Assembly: GCA_900113385.1 (NCBI GenBank) | Contig: FOPE01000026.1 | Span: forward strand, 1 to 46,165 | DNA from: Lachnospiraceae bacterium C7 | GTDB taxonomy: Bacteria; Bacillota; Clostridia; Lachnospirales; Lachnospiraceae | Length of the DNA stretch: 46,165 nt | Direction: 5' to 3' | Part shown: positions 40,655 through 46,165 of the stretch, piece by piece | Numbering within the stretch: the first letter of the stretch is position 1 | Layout of the letters: every line of letters begins with the position of its first letter | The notes under the pieces: generated by a model | Told to the model about the DNA's origin: nothing | Databases searched by the model: none | The model's input: only the letters and a program-made list of their open reading frames with translations | Position numbers and translations under genes: made by a program

Positions 40655-41668
40655 TTAGTTAAATCCAACAACTTTTTGAGAAATTCTATACGCAGCTACA
40701 GAAATCTTTCTTCCACTTTTTCCAGGTAAATTCATTGTTGTTCCCATAATTCCGCGTCTTAATTTATGGAAAAGACGAATATCCTTGTCTTTGATGTATT
40801 TCCACAATTGTCTCTTCTTCTCAAGATTCTCTTCTGTGCCTGAACGAATAAGCATGATTGTTGATACAACTGTGATAATCTCAACATAGTTAAACATATA
40901 CTTTCTACATTTAGCATCATGTAATTTCCACAAATCATATGAATCTATCATAAGTTTATTAACTTTTAATTGTTGATCAATTCTACTAATCATTACCGAT
41001 TCATTAACAGACTGATCGTCTCTACCAATAAAATAACGATAAAAATCTACATCCATGTAGTACATTGTCTTTACATGTGGAAGTGGCTGATATACATATA
41101 AGTTATCTACGTAAAATGTATGCTTAGGTAATTTCAAACCACATTCTCTTAATAATTCTGTTCTGTAAATTACAGAATGCATCAAAATATAATGTCCCTT
41201 ATAAAAATGTCTTACATTCTTCCATGTAAAAATTTCATCTCTAGGAAATCCTTTTTGACGCATAACTTTTTTATGCTTTGCTCCTTCTTTTTCATAAACG
41301 TAATTGGCTAAAAGCATATCAATAACGTTGCCACTTTTAACTAGTTCTTTTAATTGTTTTAAAATCTTTTTATATGATTCTAAATCAACCCAATCATCAC
41401 TATCAACAACTTTAAAATACAAACCTGTTGCATTCTTAATTCCAGTATTAACTGCCTCACCGTGTCCACCGTTTTCTTGGTGTACGGCTTTAACAATAGT
41501 TGGATATTTTTTCTGATATTCATCAGCAATCTCTGCTGTTCTATCTTTTGAGCCATCATCTACGATAATAATCTCTACATCTTCTCCACCTGGCAAGATA
41601 GATTCTATACAATGTTCCATATATTCTTCTGAATTATAACAAGGTATAGCAAAGCTTAATAATTTCAT
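40655..41668 (-). CDS. Family 2 glycosyltransferase
   Basis: The 337-residue GT-A fold enzyme has the family 2 start LSFAIPCYNSEEYME, the nucleotide-binding IIIVDDGSKD and a DSDDW metal-binding motif near residue 96. A helical C-terminal half follows, without clear membrane spans. It is encoded 39 bases after UDP-galactopyranose mutase, which supplies UDP-galactofuranose. A role in adding galactofuranose or a neighbouring sugar to a surface glycan is plausible but inferred. The 3' UTR is an eight-copy tandem repeat leading to an IS-split terminator. Confidence 0.87.
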   Translation of the reverse strand: MKLLSFAIPCYNSEEYMEHCIESILPGGEDVEIIIVDDGSKDRTAEIADEYQKKYPTIVKAVHQENGGHGEAVNTGIKNATGLYFKVVDSDDWVDLESYKKILKQLKELVKSGNVIDMLLANYVYEKEGAKHKKVMRQKGFPRDEIFTWKNVRHFYKGHYILMHSVIYRTELLRECGLKLPKHTFYVDNLYVYQPLPHVKTMYYMDVDFYRYFIGRDDQSVNESVMISRIDQQLKVNKLMIDSYDLWKLHDAKCRKYMFNYVEIITVVSTIMLIRSGTEENLEKKRQLWKYIKDKDIRLFHKLRRGIMGTTMNLPGKSGRKISVAAYRISQKVVGFN

Positions 41669-41707
41669 TAAAGTTACCTCTTACTTTCGTTTTTCTATAA
41701 ATCGTTT

Positions 41708-42859
41708 TTATTTCTCCAATAAACTGTTTGCTAATTCCATTGCTTTTAAGCACATAGCATCAATATTATAGTATTTATACTCTGCAAGTCTTCCTAGTAA
41801 GTGGAAATCTGAAAATTGCTCAGTGTCTTTTTTATATTTTGCATACAAAGCATTGTTTTCATCATTCATAATCGCATAATATGGAGTTTCTCCTTCTGCT
41901 CCTGTATAAGCAAATGGATACTCTTTTACAATTGTTGTTCCATCTGTATTTTCTTGACCTGTTAAAAATTTGAATTCTGTAATTCTAGTAAAATCTTCAC
42001 TTACTGTATAATTAACTACACTGTGATCTTGATAAGATTCCTTATCATAATGTTCAAAATGGAAATCAAGTGAACGATATGGTAATCTTCCATACTTACA
42101 ATCAAATAATTCATCAATTGCACCTGTAAAAATTACTCCACCTTTAAATTCTTCTCCATTGTAAAATATTTTACCATTTTCAAATTTCATTACTTCTTTA
42201 CATTCTGTTCCTAATTTAACATCAATATTTTTGTGATCAATCATCTTTCTAAACATATCTGTAAAACCATTTTTAGGAACACTTTGATATTTATCTTTAA
42301 AATATCTATTATCACGTGAAATAACTACTGGCACACGTCCTGTTACTTCTGGGCTAATTTCCTCAGGTTTTTGTCCCCACTGTTTCATTGTATATCTAAG
42401 GAATACGTTTTTATAAACATACTCTGCGATTTCTCTAACATCAGCGTCTTCATTCTCTCTTAATTTCATAATCGGTACTCTACTGCCTTCGCCGTATTGC
42501 TCAATTAATTTTTTCTCTAAATAATCAGCCTTTTCTTTGTCAAATACCATATGTAATGTATTAAGGTTAAATGGAACAGGTATAAGCTGATTTCCTACTT
42601 TAGCCACTACTTCATGTCCAAAATCGTACCATTCTGTAAAACGTGATAAAAACTCTCTAACGCTCTCATCACCTGTATGGAAAATATGTGGTCCATATAC
42701 ATGAATTAAAATACCATGTTCATCATCTTCATCATAGCAGTTACCTGCAATGTGATTTCTTTTTTCGATAATTAAAACCTTCTTGTTGCCTTCTTCAGCA
42801 AGTTTTCTAGCTACAACAGATCCAGCTACTCCTGAACCTACAACAATATAATCATACAT
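41708..42859 (-). CDS. glf: UDP-galactopyranose mutase
   Basis: The 383-residue flavoenzyme interconverts UDP-galactopyranose and UDP-galactofuranose. The FAD-binding N-terminus reads YIVVGSGVAGSVVARKL, followed by EKRNHIAGNCYD and HVYGPHIFHT, all diagnostic of Glf. I start it at the ATG at 42859 because the GAGG site lies nine bases upstream; the in-frame ATG at 42874 overlaps that site. The C-terminal LGRLAEYKYYNIDAM is also conserved. It leads an operon with the family 2 glycosyltransferase and indicates that this organism makes galactofuranose. Confidence 0.95.
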   Translation of the reverse strand: MYDYIVVGSGVAGSVVARKLAEEGNKKVLIIEKRNHIAGNCYDEDDEHGILIHVYGPHIFHTGDESVREFLSRFTEWYDFGHEVVAKVGNQLIPVPFNLNTLHMVFDKEKADYLEKKLIEQYGEGSRVPIMKLRENEDADVREIAEYVYKNVFLRYTMKQWGQKPEEISPEVTGRVPVVISRDNRYFKDKYQSVPKNGFTDMFRKMIDHKNIDVKLGTECKEVMKFENGKIFYNGEEFKGGVIFTGAIDELFDCKYGRLPYRSLDFHFEHYDKESYQDHSVVNYTVSEDFTRITEFKFLTGQENTDGTTIVKEYPFAYTGAEGETPYYAIMNDENNALYAKYKKDTEQFSDFHLLGRLAEYKYYNIDAMCLKAMELANSLLEK

Positions 42860-42951
42860 ATTAATTTTCCTCATCTTTCTAGTTCATCTACAATAAAATG
42901 CAAAATCAATTTAAAAACGCCTATATATATCCCATTAAACGTTCTTATTTA

Positions 42952-42979
42952 ATTATACACAAATTTATAAATATTCCAA
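42952..42979 (-). promoter_or_regulatory. Promoter of the glf operon
   Basis: On the minus strand TTGGAA (complement of 42974-42979), a 16-base spacer and TATAAT (complement of 42952-42957) precede glf by about 90 bases. Confidence 0.6.
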
Positions 42980-43100
42980 CTACCACATTAAATGTCTTTC
43001 CATATTTTATAAATTTATTTCTATTATAACACCCCTTAACTATCTATGCAAACATTTGTTTTGTTATATAGATTGCTAAATTAATTATCGCTGCATTTAC

Positions 43101-43265
43101 CGTTACTTTTATCGCCATTTGTATACGTCAGTTACTACTATATTTACTACCACTTGTGACATCAGTTACTACTATATTTACCACCACTTGTGACATCAGT
43201 TACTACTATATTTACCACCACTTGTGACATCAGTTACTACTATATTTACCACCACTTGTATACAT
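43101..43265. repeat. 34-bp minisatellite
   Basis: Four near-identical 34-bp units, each starting CAGTTACTACTATATTTAC and ending CACTTGTGACAT, begin at 43129, 43163, 43197 and 43231. The last has a GTATACAT variant end. A degenerate unit precedes the array (about 43101-43128). Units 2 and 3 are identical, and unit 1 differs by one base. The 42860-43476 gap between glf and the crotonase gene otherwise holds only promoters. Confidence 0.95.
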
Positions 43266-43341
43266 TAATTATTGTTGTTAATAACATTGACAATTTTTTA
43301 TCAAAATGCTAGTATGAATTTAGGCGTAATTTTCGCATAAT

Positions 43342-43418
43342 ATGCATCTATTCAATAATTTTTTTGACTTTTTTGCTAGATTTTTGCTTTTGAATAGAGC
43401 ATAAATTTAATATATTAT
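43342..43418 (+). promoter_or_regulatory. Crotonase promoter with a flanking dyad
   Basis: TTGAAT (43390-43395), a 17-base spacer and TATTAT (43413-43418) form the promoter. The right arm of an inverted repeat covers the -35: TCTATTCAA (43347-43355) is a perfect complement of TTGAATAGA (43390-43398), with further matches outside once a single base is bulged. The 34-base spacing could suit a looping or dimeric regulator. Confidence 0.55.
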
Positions 43419-43476
43419 TCACTCTTTAATATATTATTTACTATTTAAAAAGGTTTTAATTAGGGAGGATTTTTCA

Positions 43477-44280
43477 ATGGAAGAATTTAAAAATTTAAAA
43501 TTAGAAATTGCAGACGAAATTGCAGTTTTAACTATTAACAGACCTAGTGCATTAAATGCATTAAACAGTGAAACTCTTGATGAATTAAACAACTGTTTAT
43601 CTGAAATCGAAGAAAGAGATGATGTCAAAGTACTCATTTTAACAGGTGGTCCTGATAAAAAAGGTAATGAATTTAAATCATTTGTTGCTGGTGCTGATAT
43701 TTCAGAAATGGTTAACTTTGACGCTCCTGCAGCTCGCAAATTTGGTATCAAAGCATCTGTTCCTTTCTTTAAACTTACTAACATGCGTCAAGTAACTATT
43801 GCAGCTGTTAATGGATTCGCTCTTGGCGGTGGATGTGAAATTGCAATGTCATGTGATATCAGAATTGCCTCTGACAATGCTATCTTTGGCCAACCTGAAT
43901 GCGGACTTGGTATCATTCCTGGATTCGGTGGAACACAAAAACTTGCTCGTTTAGTTGGCATGGGACGCGCTAAGGAAATGATTTTCACATGCGATAATAT
44001 TGATGCAAACGAAGCTTATAGAATTGGCCTTGTAAACCATGTTGTTGAAAAAGAAGAACTTATGTCTTCTGCAAAAGAGATGGCTAAAAAAATCATTTCA
44101 AAAGGAAGCTATGCTGTGTCAGTTGCCAAAGCAGCTATCAACAATGGTTATGATATGGATATCAAAAATGCAGTTGAAATGGAAGCAAACTTATTTGGTG
44201 TTGTTAATGATACACATGACAAAAAAGAAGGTATGGGAGCTTTCTTAGAAAGAAGATCCGCTGAATTAAAAGACTTCTAA
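43477..44280 (+). CDS. crt: Enoyl-CoA hydratase/crotonase
   Basis: The 267-residue crotonase hydrates crotonyl-CoA or similar short enoyl-CoA. The oxyanion segment FVAGADISEM and both catalytic glutamates are present, in GGGCEIAMSCD and FGQPECGLGIIPG. IPGFGGTQKLARLVG is typical of the hydratase branch. In butyrate-producing Clostridia this gene usually sits with bcd, etfAB, hbd and thl. Here it stands alone with its own promoter and terminator, so the rest must be elsewhere or the substrate may differ. The AGGGAGG site is eight bases from the ATG. Confidence 0.9.
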   Translation: MEEFKNLKLEIADEIAVLTINRPSALNALNSETLDELNNCLSEIEERDDVKVLILTGGPDKKGNEFKSFVAGADISEMVNFDAPAARKFGIKASVPFFKLTNMRQVTIAAVNGFALGGGCEIAMSCDIRIASDNAIFGQPECGLGIIPGFGGTQKLARLVGMGRAKEMIFTCDNIDANEAYRIGLVNHVVEKEELMSSAKEMAKKIISKGSYAVSVAKAAINNGYDMDIKNAVEMEANLFGVVNDTHDKKEGMGAFLERRSAELKDF

Positions 44281-44310
44281 AGCATTAACTTATGATTTAT
44301 TCTTTAAACT

Positions 44311-44352
44311 AAAAAAAGGATAACATTGTTCAACTTCAATGTTATCCTTTTT
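44311..44352. terminator. Bidirectional intrinsic terminator
   Basis: GGATAACATTG (44318-44328) pairs with CAATGTTATCC (44337-44347), flanked by seven A and five T. It serves both crt and, on the other strand, serS. Confidence 0.9.
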
Positions 44353-44358
44353 ATATTA

Positions 44359-44405
44359 TTTTCTAATTTGTTTTCTAATTTATTTTCTAATTGTTTTCAA
44401 TTTTA
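44359..44405. repeat. 12-bp tandem repeat in the serS 3' UTR
   Basis: TTTTCTAATTTG, TTTTCTAATTTA, TTTTCTAATTG and TTTTCAATTTTA follow each other between the serS stop codon and the terminator. Confidence 0.8.
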
Positions 44406-44432
44406 TTATACAAATCACCTAAAATACCTAAA

Positions 44433-45722
44433 CTAGTGCTTAGGAATCAATTTCTCTGTTCCGCCCATGTATGGCTGTAAAGCTTTAGGAATATTAATAC
44501 TTCCATCTTCATTTAAGTTATTCTCTAAGAATGCAATTAACATACGTGGTGGTGCTACTACTGTATTATTTAAAGTATTTGCAAAATATTTTTCACCATT
44601 CTTGCCTTTAACTCTAATTTTAAGTCGTCTTGCCTGAGCATCTCCTAAGTTAGAACAGCTACCAACCTCGAAATATTTCTTTTGACGAGGTGACCATGCC
44701 TCAACATCGCATGACTTAACTTTTAAATCTGCTAAATCACCTGAACAACATTCTAAAGTTCTTACAGGAACATCAAGACTTCTAAATAAATCTACTGTAT
44801 TTTGCCACATTTTATTGTACCAGTCCCAAGCTTCATCTGGACTACAAACAACGATCATTTCTTGTTTTTCAAACTGATGTATTCTGTAAATACCTCTTTC
44901 TTCGATACCATGAGCTCCTTTTTCTTTTCTGAAGCATGGGGAATAACTTGTTAGAGTATATGGCAATTTTTCTTCATCATTAATTGTATCGATAAATTTA
45001 CCAATCATTGAATGCTCAGATGTTCCGATTAAATATAAATCCTCTCCTTCAATCTTGTACATCATAGCATCCATTTCATCAAAACTCATTACACCATCTA
45101 CAACATTAGATCTAATCATATATGGTGGAATAACATATGTAAAGCCACGGTTAATCATAAAATCACGAGCATATGCTAATACTGCTGAATGTATTCTAGC
45201 AATATCTCCCATTAAATAGTAGAAGCCATTACCTGCAACTTTTCCTGCAGCATCTAAATCAATACCATCAAATCTCTCCATGATATCTGTGTGATATGGG
45301 ATTTCATAGTCTGGTACTACTGGATCACCAAACTTTTCAATCTCAACATTACAACTATCATCTTTTCCAATTGGAACTGAAGGATCAATGATATTTGGAA
45401 TAACCATCATAATTTCTTTAACTTTCTCATTAAGCTCTTTTTCTTTTGCTTCAAGTTCAGTTAATCTAGCAGCATTATTTGAAACCTGTTTCTTAACTTC
45501 TTCTGCTTCATCTCTTTTACCTTGGCCCATTAATGCACCGATTTGCTTAGATAATTTATTTTTACTAGCACGAAGCTCATCAGCTTCACCTTTAACTTTT
45601 CTAGCTTCAGCATCAAGTTCTATTACCTCATCAACTAAAGGTAATTTCTTATCTTGAAATTTTTTCTTTATATTTTCTTTAACAACTTCTGGATTTTCTC
45701 TCAAGAATTTTAAATCTATCAT
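44433..45722 (-). CDS. serS: Seryl-tRNA synthetase
   Basis: The 429-residue class II synthetase charges tRNA-Ser and tRNA-Sec. It starts MIDLKFLRENPEVV and has the long antiparallel coiled-coil arm (about residues 30-100) that grips the tRNA variable arm. The motif 2 block FRKEKGAHGIEERGIYRIHQFEKQE and the motif 3 block NNTVVAPPRMLIAFLEN are complete. GAGGAGG lies close to the ATG. The leader of about 110 bases carries a 12-bp direct repeat and no T-box, so serS here is not controlled in the way ileS is. Confidence 0.96.
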   Translation of the reverse strand: MIDLKFLRENPEVVKENIKKKFQDKKLPLVDEVIELDAEARKVKGEADELRASKNKLSKQIGALMGQGKRDEAEEVKKQVSNNAARLTELEAKEKELNEKVKEIMMVIPNIIDPSVPIGKDDSCNVEIEKFGDPVVPDYEIPYHTDIMERFDGIDLDAAGKVAGNGFYYLMGDIARIHSAVLAYARDFMINRGFTYVIPPYMIRSNVVDGVMSFDEMDAMMYKIEGEDLYLIGTSEHSMIGKFIDTINDEEKLPYTLTSYSPCFRKEKGAHGIEERGIYRIHQFEKQEMIVVCSPDEAWDWYNKMWQNTVDLFRSLDVPVRTLECCSGDLADLKVKSCDVEAWSPRQKKYFEVGSCSNLGDAQARRLKIRVKGKNGEKYFANTLNNTVVAPPRMLIAFLENNLNEDGSINIPKALQPYMGGTEKLIPKH

Positions 45723-45744
45723 CTTTTCCTCCTCAGTTCTAAAT

Positions 45745-45768
45745 GATATACACTTTGATATACACTTA
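45745..45768. repeat. 12-bp direct repeat in the serS leader
   Basis: GATATACACTTT (45745-45756) is followed at once by GATATACACTTA (45757-45768). It lies 20 to 45 bases before the serS start. Confidence 0.8.
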
Positions 45769-45836
45769 AAACTTTATAAAATTTATTTTTATTAATTGTT
45801 CAAAAAAACGCTTTAATATCAACACATAACACAACA

Positions 45837-45865
45837 ATTATACTATCTAGCGTTATCATTTGCAA
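45837..45865 (-). promoter_or_regulatory. Promoter of serS
   Basis: On the minus strand TTGCAA (complement of 45860-45865) and TATAAT (complement of 45837-45842) are 17 bases apart. The promoter begins right after the rRNA terminator. Confidence 0.75.
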
Positions 45866-45877
45866 GTATTTATACAC

Positions 45878-45913
45878 AAAAAAAGCTGTGTTTATCAATA
45901 AACACAACTTTTT
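45878..45913 (-). terminator. rRNA operon terminator
   Basis: TGTGTTTAT (45887-45895) pairs with ATAAACACA (45898-45906), extended by a G-C pair past one mismatch. A T-run follows on the minus strand (complement of 45878-45884). It lies about 50 bases after the 23S rRNA 3' end. Confidence 0.82.
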
Positions 45914-45961
45914 ATACATGCCTTCAAAACTTCATACAAACTTTTTATCCGTTCAACCTTC

Positions 45962-46165
45962 TTGGTCAAGCCCTCGACCTATTAGTAACAGTCAGCTACA
46001 TACATTACTGTACTTACACCTCTGCCCTATTTACCTGATAGTCTCTCAGGGGTCTTATCTCTTTCGAGTGGGATATCTCATCTTGAGGGGGGCTTCACGC
46101 TTAGATGCCTTCAGCGTTTATCCCTTCCGAACTTGGCTACTCTGCTATGCCGTTGGTCGACAACA
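45962..46165 (-). rRNA. 23S ribosomal RNA, 3' end
   Basis: The minus strand ends with TACTAATAGGTCGAGGGCTT followed by GACCA, the conserved 3' terminus of bacterial 23S rRNA that pairs with its 5' end. Upstream sequence such as GAAGGGATAAACGCTGAA and GATATCCCACTC also matches 23S. Only about 204 bases are inside the window. The exact mature end is accurate to within a few bases. No 5S gene lies between it and the terminator at 45878. Confidence 0.95.

Noticed and set aside
43101-43265. Possible CRISPR array
   Set aside because: The 34-bp units are directly abutting with no unique spacers, and there are no cas genes in the window. It is a minisatellite.
45723-45836. T-box leader upstream of serS
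   Set aside because: The leader is only about 110 bases and lacks the AGAGAG, specifier-loop and T-box sequences that are clear in front of ileS.
1-46165. tRNA genes and prophage or plasmid modules
   Set aside because: I saw no cloverleaf-like sequence in the intergenic gaps and no integrase, phage structural, partition or replication-initiator genes.

Overview
The window is AT-rich (about one third G+C by eye), has strong purine-rich ribosome-binding sites and tight operons, and carries a Firmicutes-type gene set: a dnaE-pfkA pair, a T-box ahead of ileS, a small alarmone synthetase, a class III ribonucleotide reductase, crotonase, two glycogen phosphorylases and a split ThrE exporter. This points to an anaerobic member of the Clostridia, most likely Lachnospiraceae. 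That placement is an inference from gene content. Most of the window is chromosomal housekeeping sequence, disturbed by two insertion sequences and a striking number of short tandem repeats.

Layout. 1-246: the 5' end of an IS256-family transposase, reading out of the window. 449-4086: a heterodimeric ABC exporter. 4161-6437: nrdD. 6737-11982 (minus strand): a probable five-gene run from a TPR lipoprotein through hflX to a condensation-type acyltransferase, a DUF6320-like zinc-ribbon membrane protein and an HSL-type esterase. 12197-17079: glycogen phosphorylase 1 with a divergent AraC-type regulator, then a two-gene ThrE exporter. 17268-19329 (plus strand): an orphan small protein, a TIGR01440/UPF0340 protein, apt and a PAP2 phosphatase. 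19468-28072 (minus strand): ABC-F ATPase with a small alarmone synthetase, a TrmH-family methyltransferase with an 88-residue orphan, pfkA and dnaE. 28377-29261: patatin-like lipase. 29312-32629: glycogen phosphorylase 2 and TraX. 32893-36576: ileS with an isoleucine T-box leader. 36581-38691: a NatAB-type ABC exporter. 39006-40539: a decayed IS3-family element. 40655-42859: a glycosyltransferase and UDP-galactopyranose mutase. 43477-44280: crotonase. 44433-45722: serS. 45962 to the end: the 3' end of a 23S rRNA gene.

How it fits together. Central carbon metabolism is represented by two glycogen phosphorylases, phosphofructokinase and a butyrate-type crotonase. Translation and stringent control are represented by ileS, serS, HflX, ABC-F, the alarmone synthetase and 23S rRNA. 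Cell-surface chemistry is represented by the galactofuranose pair and the acyltransferase/DUF6320/esterase cluster. That cluster is the best candidate for a poorly described pathway: its make-up suggests ester formation and hydrolysis on a membrane lipid or glycan.

The clearest structural discoveries are in non-coding DNA. The IS3 element sits exactly in the loop of an intrinsic terminator: removing it and one copy of a TTTT duplication restores a perfect 12-bp hairpin with a U-tract. At least eight tandem arrays with different units (7, 11, 12, 15 and 34 bp) lie in UTRs and in one coding N-terminus. A roughly 70-bp dispersed repeat occurs twice. The 23S gene is followed directly by a terminator with no 5S gene.
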